Shown: positions 52,034 through 61,056 of the stretch, in pieces
Layout: every line of letters starts with the position of its first letter
How positions within the stretch are numbered: position 1 is the stretch's first letter
Virus record (IMG/VR): IMGVR_UViG_3300031603_000001
Span: 1-64,000 of that record
Length of the DNA: 64,000 nucleotides
Source of the DNA: a virus
Reading direction: 5' to 3' (one strand)
Notes under the pieces: generated by a model
The model's input: only the letters and a program-made list of their open reading frames with translations
Told to the model about the DNA's origin: nothing
Databases searched by the model: none
Made by a program: the position numbers and the translations under genes

Positions 52034-55000
52034 ATGACTGACATCATACCTAGTTCGCAATATCTTCCAACGGACGTACGAACACCACTAACAGCTGAAT
52101 ACCTGAACGGGATCTACGATCTTATCAATACAGGTAACAACGAATTTGACGTAGTACGTCTCCTGAAATCAAATACAGAAGTTATCTGGTATGACTCAGT
52201 AGCCGAAACATTTTCACCAAGTACCATTACCTTGATTAATGCTACAATCTGGGACAAGTCCGCACTAGGCCCCGGCGAAGTACACCACTGGGCATGTAGC
52301 CAGGCAGGCGCATTCGGAGGATTAGACTCCGACGATATAGTGACCTTCGTACCTAGTGGTACACCTACTATACCTGCATCCGGAATCTTACCGTATAAAT
52401 TCACACTAGATGTTGGCGCAGATGTTGGCGCAGGCCTTGTAGACGGAGAAGCAAGTCTGTACATCCCTGTATTAGACAAGCAAGCACTACTTGAGATCAT
52501 CGATGAGCCTATCACACGATTCTGGATGCCTACAGTAGACCAACGCCTGCCTAATACCAACTCACAGATTTCACGCTTCACTGCACTAAACCTAAGTACT
52601 ATTCCTATTGCTAAACAAGAAGCAGAGACCAGTCGTTGGAAGGTACTTGATGATGTTGGAGCAGAGCTGTTACCCGGAGCAGATTACAGTCTTGTCACTG
52701 GGAGTCATCTTGGAATACCTGACACAACCTTTGAAGACAGAGACTTTACCTTAGGACTATTCGATTTCTGGGACGGTACCCGTACAGAAGTGGCGGGAGG
52801 CTGCTCAATTGCGGCGGGGGACAACGCGACAAACCTAAGGTACTCTCCTACTTCATCTAAAGTACCAGTACAGAGCTACGATGTAGTACCAGGGGAAGTG
52901 ACAACGCTTACCTATAGGTACTTTCTAGTCGGGAACACCACAAATTTAACCATCGAAGTTAACGCGGATGACGTAGTTCTGGACGGAGAAAATGTGCTAG
53001 CAGGTTGGAACACTGTTAACGTACACTCACGGTTCTGGGCCGGAGGTGTGTCTATAAAGTTTACCAATGATGATGCAACAGACCCTATTGTCATTAGTGA
53101 TTCAGAATATATATGGGCCTATGAAGATATAACTACTAAACTTGAATTAGATTTCGCAGCAGAAGGTAACTACTCAGTTAAACTAGAAGCTACCGTACCG
53201 GCCTGGACTACTCCGGACCTTGAAATGACTCAGCCTATCAGCCTTAAACCTGCATACGATGAGATCAAACTAGCAAACGGCGGAATAGTAAGCAGACCGG
53301 CATTCGTTACATTATCTAATGGTACTGAAAGCGAAGCTAACACCGACATGCCTATACCATTTGATACAGGAGAAACCTATTTAGAGGTAGCCTGGGGCAT
53401 TGAAGGCCCTGATGGGGCAGTCACATTAACAGGCCCTGTACAAGAAGTAGCAGCTAACACTAAGACTGTCAAGCGTAATCCAAAAAGCGAAGGTAAATAC
53501 GGTAAAACTGTAGAAACTTCAGAAGTAATCAAGACTAAACAAATAGGGATCAAACCTGGTAAAACTACACAGCTGTACAAATTCACAAGTGCATTGATCA
53601 CAGCAGACTACACCGGACAGTACGTGTACTTCAACAACCTAGACACCCCGTGTAAGATTGTTGGATATGAGAACTCAATCAACATCATTGAAGTTCCTAC
53701 AACATACTTCGGAACAAGCGCATCCTGGCCATTACAATCCTTAACGTTTACACTTAGTCCTGCGTGTGAACGAGTGAACGTAGACGTCGAATGGACATAC
53801 CAAGGCAATATATATACTCGTAGCAAAACAGTAAGACGCGAACGAGCAGCCGTAGCTAGTACCTTCACACGTTTCTATGACATCCCAGCAACAGCAGATG
53901 TTACTGCCCATATAACTACGGCTACTGGCTTAAGTTATGCAGCACGTCTCACATCCACATTGTTTGACCAATCATACGCGGTACCCGCTGCCCCCGCTTT
54001 AGCAAATATTAGCATAAACGGAACAACCTATGGCGTTATGGTTAAATTCCCCAAGATTGCAGAAGCACTTGGTTACCTATGCCGTTCCTACGAAGTATGG
54101 GAAGCAACGGAATCAGCTGAACACACAGTATTTGTTGAGCAACCAGAAGCAGTAAGTAGCTTATGGGTAATGATACCTATCCCCGTAGACAATGGGCGCG
54201 CAGTAAGTGTAGACCTTTACACAGTTGGCGCAGGCAATGTGCTCTCTGTGGCCACTACAATAGCAGGCACTGGCGGGTCTCTGACCATTGATGATACAGG
54301 GTTTACTTTTCCATGTGGCACTATTGACATTAATAATGCGTACCTAGCTTCCTACCTACGTACACAGATATCGGACAGTACTGTTCATAATAAAGAAACA
54401 GTAGCAAAGACTATGAATATCACAGTGCACAACCATGCTAGTAACATCCACATCACACGTGTCAAGGCACATATCATAGATATACCATCAGACGCGGAAG
54501 CTACCACTGCCAGCGCAGTCATAGATACTATCTCTGACTACTCCGCCACAGTAGCAGGTACTGTTAAGATTGAATCAGCAGGACACCCTTTCTCTACAAA
54601 CGACACAATAGCCGTTGGTGGAACACTATTCACTAATGGTACATATCTTATTACTAAGATTGATGCTAATAACTTCTACTTCGTAGCAACCTACACAGTA
54701 GGTGAATACCAAGGCGGAGCTATCGCACAAGCAGAGGTAAAGAAAGGTTACCCACTGGTTCTAGCAATAGATGGTATCGATGTATTCAAATACATCTGGC
54801 CTGAGATTTACCAAACAGGTTACTTTGAATACCCAGTTGACATATACGTACCTGCCTATGAAGACATTCGATTAACAATGTACTTTCAGGACTGGTATAA
54901 ATACCCTACAGGAGTTAGTTATGCATCTCCTAATAGTGCTACACTGAAGGCAACCTTCATGTATGATTACGACCGTAACGTTACGATCGAAGCTAAGGAA

Positions 55001-55114
55001 GAGACACCAATCTTCAAGGTACCTGCATATCAAACTGTTAAGCTTGCCGCTCCTGAGGCACCTAGCACTCCAAGTAGTCCTAAGGCTCCTGAAGCATCAA
55101 ATGACGCCTCCTAA
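52034..55114 (+). CDS. Large multi-domain baseplate/fibre protein with Ig-like and FCCH-like domains
   Basis: 1026 residues, starting 17 bp after the preceding stop. A chain of beta domains. Residues about 200-380 contain a carbohydrate-binding-like sandwich (TFEDRDFTLGLFDFWDGT ... TTLTYRYFLVGN). Residues about 540-720 contain tandem Ig-like strands. Residues about 850-900 hold an FCCH-type unit (SAGHPFSTNDTIAVGG ... ITKIDANNFYFV) resembling the insert in the 470-residue head protein. The tail is Pro/Ala/Ser-rich (APEAPSTPSSPKAPEAS), a flexible linker. Structural role is inferred; ligand unknown. Confidence 0.45.
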   Translation: MTDIIPSSQYLPTDVRTPLTAEYLNGIYDLINTGNNEFDVVRLLKSNTEVIWYDSVAETFSPSTITLINATIWDKSALGPGEVHHWACSQAGAFGGLDSDDIVTFVPSGTPTIPASGILPYKFTLDVGADVGAGLVDGEASLYIPVLDKQALLEIIDEPITRFWMPTVDQRLPNTNSQISRFTALNLSTIPIAKQEAETSRWKVLDDVGAELLPGADYSLVTGSHLGIPDTTFEDRDFTLGLFDFWDGTRTEVAGGCSIAAGDNATNLRYSPTSSKVPVQSYDVVPGEVTTLTYRYFLVGNTTNLTIEVNADDVVLDGENVLAGWNTVNVHSRFWAGGVSIKFTNDDATDPIVISDSEYIWAYEDITTKLELDFAAEGNYSVKLEATVPAWTTPDLEMTQPISLKPAYDEIKLANGGIVSRPAFVTLSNGTESEANTDMPIPFDTGETYLEVAWGIEGPDGAVTLTGPVQEVAANTKTVKRNPKSEGKYGKTVETSEVIKTKQIGIKPGKTTQLYKFTSALITADYTGQYVYFNNLDTPCKIVGYENSINIIEVPTTYFGTSASWPLQSLTFTLSPACERVNVDVEWTYQGNIYTRSKTVRRERAAVASTFTRFYDIPATADVTAHITTATGLSYAARLTSTLFDQSYAVPAAPALANISINGTTYGVMVKFPKIAEALGYLCRSYEVWEATESAEHTVFVEQPEAVSSLWVMIPIPVDNGRAVSVDLYTVGAGNVLSVATTIAGTGGSLTIDDTGFTFPCGTIDINNAYLASYLRTQISDSTVHNKETVAKTMNITVHNHASNIHITRVKAHIIDIPSDAEATTASAVIDTISDYSATVAGTVKIESAGHPFSTNDTIAVGGTLFTNGTYLITKIDANNFYFVATYTVGEYQGGAIAQAEVKKGYPLVLAIDGIDVFKYIWPEIYQTGYFEYPVDIYVPAYEDIRLTMYFQDWYKYPTGVSYASPNSATLKATFMYDYDRNVTIEAKEETPIFKVPAYQTVKLAAPEAPSTPSSPKAPEASNDAS

Positions 55115-56594
55115 AATACCCAGCTCACTATCAATTCGGATAGTAGATAATTATAACCAAGGCAACGGTGTTCCCATCGCTGCCCTGGTTGATTACAATA
55201 AGAAGGATCCACAAATACTGGACTTCCCTGAACCTACTATCATGGAACGCACTATACAAGAGGACGCTACAGGAAAGTTTGTTACACTACCTTATACCGC
55301 AGCTCAGGATATTACGTATGCAATTGGTACTGAATCCATCCGAATGAAATACACACTTCCAGAAGGTAGTATACAGTTCGCTAAGGCGTACATCCCAGAG
55401 ACTTATAAAGAAGTATTCTTCCAAACGAAAGGCCGCTACCTATACGTACCTGTAAGTGTTCACACAGGTGCACTGTTAATCCGATACCAAATACTTAACG
55501 GAACTACATCAGTAAGTGGTGAGGCCCTAATAGACCCCGTGCCTGAAGAAACAGTAGAAGTTGACCTAGGAACCACTCGGCTAAGTATAAGTACCGCTAC
55601 AGTACTAAGTACTACCACTGCTTATCCATTACGTATTACAATTTCCCCAGCAAAGCGTGTCCTTATTAAAGTACACACACCATCAGCCTACCAAAAACAT
55701 TCCCTGACTATCAAGAATCAAACACATGTAATTGTAGACGACAAGCCTTACTTCATTTTAGGACTCAAGAGCATAGCAGGCGGCACTCGTCCGAAGTATG
55801 TTATAGATGAAGTTCCTATCATCTTAACTAACGGCCTCATTAAACTAGATAGTTCCGACTGCATACTAGACGCTGGTCTACAGACATCAATGACTAACTT
55901 CATAGCCAACGGTGGAGTACTAGTCAAAGTGAATGGACTGGTTGTGTCGGATATAGAACTAAGCTCGTACAGTAACATTGACGGTATCGTACAAATCAAA
56001 AAGCTACGTATCACAAACGAAGATACTATGACAATTAGTTATAAAGTTAGTACAGCCTGGAGTACTCTTACTGAGAACTTAAACCCTTTGTACATAGAAG
56101 CAACTGGAGTAGACACACCTGAGAAAACTAGAAACCTAGTTGATGGGGACTTAGAATTAGTTATACAAGGTGACATCTTATTCCACAGATACACACAAAA
56201 TAACTACGAACTCCACGAAGCAGGCATCTACGAAACAGTAACATCTCCTACCATACACGACCTTAAGCTAGCGACCATTCATCTTGACCGTACTGAGCCC
56301 GAAGTGATAGACCTAAGGGTTGAATCAACAGGAGTACTAGACAAGACTATAGTTGATTGGAGAAGTCACGTAGGATCAGGCTTCTGGGGTGGCGAAGCTA
56401 TACCGCCTAATGTGATAATGGTACGACTAACATCTACAATATCACGGCTGGTACGTAGCAACCCCGATGGATACGAAACATATTTCAATACCTTCCTAAC
56501 TCCCCTCGTTGGCGTAGGCAGCTACGTCATCATCCTTGACAGCCTAGAGCATGTACTTTACTACCACGAGGATATCTTCCCTAATGAAGCATAA
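55101..56594 (+). CDS. Structural protein, unknown (baseplate/fibre network)
   Basis: Start chosen at ATG 55101, which overlaps the previous stop by 14 bp; the longer in-frame ORF from 54963 would overlap by 150 bp and has a basic, non-protein-like extension. 497 residues. Almost all beta, with Thr/Val/Ile strands and several repeated layouts (VTSPTIHDLKLATIHLDRTEPE; SISTATVLSTTTAYPLRIT). The C-terminus (GVGSYVIILDSLEHVLYYHE) is compact. No motif recognised. Likely a virion protein by neighbourhood. Confidence 0.45.
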   Translation: MTPPKIPSSLSIRIVDNYNQGNGVPIAALVDYNKKDPQILDFPEPTIMERTIQEDATGKFVTLPYTAAQDITYAIGTESIRMKYTLPEGSIQFAKAYIPETYKEVFFQTKGRYLYVPVSVHTGALLIRYQILNGTTSVSGEALIDPVPEETVEVDLGTTRLSISTATVLSTTTAYPLRITISPAKRVLIKVHTPSAYQKHSLTIKNQTHVIVDDKPYFILGLKSIAGGTRPKYVIDEVPIILTNGLIKLDSSDCILDAGLQTSMTNFIANGGVLVKVNGLVVSDIELSSYSNIDGIVQIKKLRITNEDTMTISYKVSTAWSTLTENLNPLYIEATGVDTPEKTRNLVDGDLELVIQGDILFHRYTQNNYELHEAGIYETVTSPTIHDLKLATIHLDRTEPEVIDLRVESTGVLDKTIVDWRSHVGSGFWGGEAIPPNVIMVRLTSTISRLVRSNPDGYETYFNTFLTPLVGVGSYVIILDSLEHVLYYHEDIFPNEA

Positions 56595-58221
56595 TGAAAT
56601 TAGAGCAAGAGAACTACGGGCACTGGCTAAAACTATGGCCAGCCAATTTGGTATCCGAAATCCTTTAGATGTAAAGGCACTAGAGCGGGAGCTCCTGGCT
56701 AAGTACAGTAATGGCGCACGCCTTACTAGCCAGTACGCTGCCTCTAACAAAGCAAGCTCAGCTAAGTTTCGCAGCGATGTACGTAACGTTCTGATTGACC
56801 TTATAGCGACCTATGGACATATAGAAGCTATTGATAAGAACTACGCAAGTTTAGAAGACAGTGTCCGCAGCCTAATCGATAGGTTTGACTTCCAACTAGA
56901 AGCTATCCTATCAGGCTTAGTAAATAGTGACACCGATAACACCCGGCACATACGTGGTAACGATCTCTTCGCTAGCCTAGACGCAGCGTCTAACCTGGAA
57001 CAGGTACACGGCAAACTGCGCCCAGCATATGAGCGTATACCTGTAGGCCTATTCAACACCGTTGATATCTCTACGGTAGTTTACCCAGAGCCTGGCTTAA
57101 ATAACGAAGTACTTAGCGTGACAACCGGTAACATTAAGTCTATAATTAGAAGCGGCCTAGCGTCTAAGACGTGGTCCGTTGATGTTTATACTAAATCACC
57201 GCCAAAATTTGACCTACTTGTTAGCGGACTTGAAAGTATTACAAACACTGCTCTCGACGCAACAAATTTAACAGGTATCATACAAAAGCTTACGTTCGAT
57301 TTTTCTGATACCTCTGCGATCCTACCAACTGAGATGGAGTTACGCTTCCAGCAGAAGGTTAACATCATCGGTGTTCTGGTAGACGGAGTAGTACATACAG
57401 ACTCAACAGGGTATCCGGTCACTACTATAAATGTAAGACGTGACCATCTTATTCCCCTTCCGGGAAGTTCTGTTAATTTAGTCTCGGTATACGTACACGT
57501 ACCCAACTTTACAGATCAGATCCCATACGCTGATATCTTAGCGGATCAGTTCATCTCAGACGAGGTGTACACAGGTGCAATACTAAACCCTGATGGGTTT
57601 GTAGCAGACATCGATCGACCTGACTACTATCATTACGAGCTAGGCATCTACAACATGAAGCTCAGAATAGCTGCTACTGAACCAGGTACAGGTACTACTA
57701 AAGTATTCGAGAGCTACTCCGGTGCTTTATCAGACGCATCCTTTATCCACTTTGGCAAAGGCCTTATGGATAACAATATTAATGTAACACCCTATTGGCA
57801 TGTGCCGGGAGACGTTCCGACTACGACTAAGCCAGTGGATCCTACTCCAGTACGGGAGAGCTACACTAACGTTACTCTCCCCGAAGAGTTTACCTCAGTA
57901 CTCCTAGACATAGTCCCTTACGTAACTACAGGAGACGCTGTAGCAGTGCAGCTTACCACTGGTGACACAGGGACCCCAATAGACATTGAATTCATTACAG
58001 CACCGAACGACGAGATCCCTCAGTTCTCTCTAGACGATTCTTTGCAGTGCTTCCTCATAGGCGGCACATTGATCTTCAAGTCAGGCATAACCCTGGCTGA
58101 AGAAGAAACACTATCGATTACATATGACGTTCTCCTAACAGGCGTCCATTATGAGATTGAGCATGCCCCAGAGGCTTGGACAGGATCATACACGGTTACC
58201 ATTCATGACAATATCCAGTAA
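56584..58221 (+). CDS. Structural protein: N-terminal helical stalk plus beta domains, unknown
   Basis: Start chosen at ATG 56584, 11 bp before the previous stop ends, with GAGGAT upstream; an ORF start at 56551 lies deep in the previous gene. 545 residues. Residues 1-135 are helical and charged (MKHNEIRARELRALAKT; IDKNYASLEDSVRSLIDR), probably a coiled-coil stalk. The rest is beta-rich with two or three sandwich-like domains. A Pro/Thr linker (PTTTKPVDPTP) near residue 420 separates the last domain. The same layout occurs in the next gene and at 63122. Confidence 0.45.
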   Translation: MKHNEIRARELRALAKTMASQFGIRNPLDVKALERELLAKYSNGARLTSQYAASNKASSAKFRSDVRNVLIDLIATYGHIEAIDKNYASLEDSVRSLIDRFDFQLEAILSGLVNSDTDNTRHIRGNDLFASLDAASNLEQVHGKLRPAYERIPVGLFNTVDISTVVYPEPGLNNEVLSVTTGNIKSIIRSGLASKTWSVDVYTKSPPKFDLLVSGLESITNTALDATNLTGIIQKLTFDFSDTSAILPTEMELRFQQKVNIIGVLVDGVVHTDSTGYPVTTINVRRDHLIPLPGSSVNLVSVYVHVPNFTDQIPYADILADQFISDEVYTGAILNPDGFVADIDRPDYYHYELGIYNMKLRIAATEPGTGTTKVFESYSGALSDASFIHFGKGLMDNNINVTPYWHVPGDVPTTTKPVDPTPVRESYTNVTLPEEFTSVLLDIVPYVTTGDAVAVQLTTGDTGTPIDIEFITAPNDEIPQFSLDDSLQCFLIGGTLIFKSGITLAEEETLSITYDVLLTGVHYEIEHAPEAWTGSYTVTIHDNIQ

Positions 58222-59281
58222 AGATATCACATCAGCATATCAATCTGCTTTAAAAGAGTTCCAAACAGAGAAGCTCAACTCAGCTGACCAAAAGCTGTAC
58301 GCTATCCTGTCAAAACTTCACCAACTATTTGAATCGGAAGCCTACTATCACATGCCGGTTGACGGAGAGATAGGTGATACTAATACACTTGACGTAATAT
58401 TTCGTGCATTATATACCAGCCTAGGCAAGGCCACTAGTACTCTATCAGTTATCGATCAGAAGATTGCTAAGCTGGAAGGTAACTTAGATCCTTCCGAACT
58501 AGAAGAAGTAATTGCAGGCATCAAAGCGCAGATAGCTAATCGATTACTCCGTACCGGAGGCAAGGGAGTGCACCGCACTACTCGCATCTTCGATATCCCA
58601 GTCACCCTAGACTCGGAGTCAGAAGTGTCCCCTCCTATGGGTCTATTAAAAATTGTCAATGCCGATGGTCTTACCCATCCGGTTAAGGGCTCTATCCAGA
58701 CACACCAGTCCACTCCTATGGATGTAATACCCCCTGACGTCACGTCCAGTGTTGTACCAAACATCACTGACTCTAAAATTCAATTGATCAGTCGTACAGG
58801 TGAGCTTACCTTAGAAGGTCTGAATGAATACATCACCAGCCAGAACCTAACGGTTAACCACTTGACCCTTACACCGGGTGTCGTGTCTCCATTATATGCT
58901 GACGCTAACACAGACGCTATCAAGCTGAGCTCTACATTAGAGGAGCCATCGATTATATCTTTAATAACTACACCGCTCCCTGAGGTGCTCTTCACATCAG
59001 TGCAGCTGTTCTCATTGGATGGAGACGTCTTCACATACACAGACGTGCCACCCTTGTTATTCGTAGATAATCCTACAGATCTTATCACAAAAATCGTGTG
59101 GAACGTGAACATCTCATCGATACCAGAAGAGACACTAGGCGGCCACTACATTGGGCAGCTCCTTACACTTGGTGACAGTAACAACAACATCATTACATAT
59201 GCACAACTTAAGGATGCAGCAGCAGAGGCCTTAGCTTCCGCAGCATCTAGCAGCGACCGCTCTGGTAAGGACGAGAAATAA
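58205..59281 (+). CDS. Structural protein: helical stalk plus beta domain, unknown
   Basis: Start chosen at ATG 58205 (17-bp overlap); the ORF from 58151 begins within the previous gene without a ribosome site. 358 residues. Residues 1-120 are helical with coiled-coil-like stretches (ITSAYQSALKEFQTEK; IDQKIAKLEGNLDPSELEE). Residues 130-340 are beta. It ends in an Ala/Ser-rich segment and a Lys/Glu tail. The layout parallels the preceding gene, suggesting related fibre or whisker components. The stop overlaps the next ATG by one base (TAATG). Confidence 0.45.
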   Translation: MTISSKDITSAYQSALKEFQTEKLNSADQKLYAILSKLHQLFESEAYYHMPVDGEIGDTNTLDVIFRALYTSLGKATSTLSVIDQKIAKLEGNLDPSELEEVIAGIKAQIANRLLRTGGKGVHRTTRIFDIPVTLDSESEVSPPMGLLKIVNADGLTHPVKGSIQTHQSTPMDVIPPDVTSSVVPNITDSKIQLISRTGELTLEGLNEYITSQNLTVNHLTLTPGVVSPLYADANTDAIKLSSTLEEPSIISLITTPLPEVLFTSVQLFSLDGDVFTYTDVPPLLFVDNPTDLITKIVWNVNISSIPEETLGGHYIGQLLTLGDSNNNIITYAQLKDAAAEALASAASSSDRSGKDEK

Positions 59282-61056
59282 TGAATGAATTCAACTTTCA
59301 AGAAACAAACCTACAAGCAGACGGCTTCTCAGTAGAGTGGACCCTTCCAAGTGGTTATGAGTACGAGCACCATCTTAAACAATGGACCGTTACTGTATAC
59401 ACAGGAGAGACAGGTGCAGATACTGTCATAGCAGCTGCTGTACTTAGCGCTACTCACACAACTTTAAGTATAACAGTGGCACCATACACTGAGTATAATA
59501 TAGGACTTACCGCAGATTTCGAAGAAGAGATACGTGATGAGGATCCGTATGACGGCAGTAGCTCTTCCGAAACATACGCCTGGTCTTCTGACGAGGTACT
59601 CATTACATTCTCTACCTTGGATAGTATTGTAGCACCTCTCGTTGCAGTAGACGGGGACTGGCCTAACTACTCAGATTATATGGCTGGTAATCTCAACCTT
59701 AAGGTTACGCTACCAGACGACTATGTATCAAGTTCAATAACTAACTATGTTATACAGTACAGATCTGTATCAAATGGAAACGTATGGACTACTCTATCAT
59801 TCTTCTACCGTGATGACTTACTGGCATCCTTCCCGGATCCAATCCAGCTAGCACTAACAGACATGGACCCGGCTATGTCTCATGAATTTCGTGCAAGGAT
59901 GACTACAGCCCAGGGGGTATCCCAAGGAGCAGTGCTCACTATATACCAACCATCTCGAAAGACCTCAGCTATGAAGTCCTTTCCATATGTGTTAGCAATA
60001 CCAACATCCTTAGCCACACCAAGCTCTGTCTTTATAGGTAACCTACCTGCAGGGACTGTGTACAACCCGTACGAATCCTCGACACTACCTGGTGATCTGC
60101 AAGAATGGATCTACAAAGGTGATGCTCTATACGATTCAGTAGCAGTAAAGCTGTACCATAGATCGGTTGCAGCACAACCTTCACGCTACTACCCAAATGT
60201 AGTAGCCAACCCTACAATAGTGAATAGCCCATTACTGCATGCCGGTGGATCTTTCAGTACAGCAGATTTCGAAGGGCGATGGTGGGACCTAAGTACTGCA
60301 GAAGTAGTACGTTGTTACGCACCGGTAGTTAACTTCGCATTCAACGGAGCCAACCATCCATTCATACCAGTCAACTCTGTGATGCCTACAGAGGGTAGCT
60401 GGGATTGGCCAACGGCCCTACTTGATTATGAGTGGGCAGAGGAGATCGGCGACATCGCTTCTCCAGAAGACCACGCAGTGATAGGTATTTGGCAGTACGG
60501 GTATAAGGATACCCCTATGACAGGTGTACATTACGTAGACAATGTTGCTACCGAACTAGTAGGAAGTGTTCATGAACAGTATGTAAGATACCTAAGCGGT
60601 ATGTCTACCGCGGCTATCGATTACAAAGTGTATGTCTTCATCAAACATGACAACCTTTTAACAGATGTGTTCAAATTAATAGAGGAAGATGCCACCATCC
60701 ACACCCTATCAGAAGAGGCTGCTGACATAACATTAAATGGAGAACAGGGCAAGCTGTTCAGTGCTACACTTAACGCATCACCTAGGGTAAACAATGGAAC
60801 ATTCAGCATCGAAATGGACATCCAATCTCAACAATTCAGCGTGGAAGATGCGAGCTCGCATTCCTTCGGAAACTTCTCCTGGCCGCAGGATATCCTACAC
60901 GTACCGTTCAACAATCATAATGGACCATTCTATATGGACTCCGGGGCAACGATTACAGTTGTCGCTCCGGCTAGTCCCTACTCGGACGCATCGTCTCAAG
61001 CAATGATAATTGAATTTGAACTCACTAACCCTTACCCACAGCCAGTATTAGCATGA
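59281..61056 (+). CDS. Structural protein with fibronectin-III-like domains
   Basis: 591 residues. Residues about 1-115 and 125-230 look like two fibronectin type III units: FSVEWTLPSGYEYEHHLKQW ... YTEYNIGLTADF, and LNLKVTLPDDYVSSS ... YVIQYRSVSNGNVW ... SHEFRARMTTAQG. The middle (about 260-480) is Trp/Tyr-rich and may be a binding domain. The C-terminus is a beta sandwich. FN3 chains are common on phage surfaces and help hold the host surface. Its stop overlaps the next start (ATGA). Family as a whole not recognised. Confidence 0.5.
   Translation: MNEFNFQETNLQADGFSVEWTLPSGYEYEHHLKQWTVTVYTGETGADTVIAAAVLSATHTTLSITVAPYTEYNIGLTADFEEEIRDEDPYDGSSSSETYAWSSDEVLITFSTLDSIVAPLVAVDGDWPNYSDYMAGNLNLKVTLPDDYVSSSITNYVIQYRSVSNGNVWTTLSFFYRDDLLASFPDPIQLALTDMDPAMSHEFRARMTTAQGVSQGAVLTIYQPSRKTSAMKSFPYVLAIPTSLATPSSVFIGNLPAGTVYNPYESSTLPGDLQEWIYKGDALYDSVAVKLYHRSVAAQPSRYYPNVVANPTIVNSPLLHAGGSFSTADFEGRWWDLSTAEVVRCYAPVVNFAFNGANHPFIPVNSVMPTEGSWDWPTALLDYEWAEEIGDIASPEDHAVIGIWQYGYKDTPMTGVHYVDNVATELVGSVHEQYVRYLSGMSTAAIDYKVYVFIKHDNLLTDVFKLIEEDATIHTLSEEAADITLNGEQGKLFSATLNASPRVNNGTFSIEMDIQSQQFSVEDASSHSFGNFSWPQDILHVPFNNHNGPFYMDSGATITVVAPASPYSDASSQAMIIEFELTNPYPQPVLA

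Noticed and set aside
54963-55100. Upstream extension of the 55101 gene
   Set aside because: It lies wholly inside the previous gene, is Leu/Arg/His-rich without structure-like pattern, and a better-placed ATG overlaps the previous stop.
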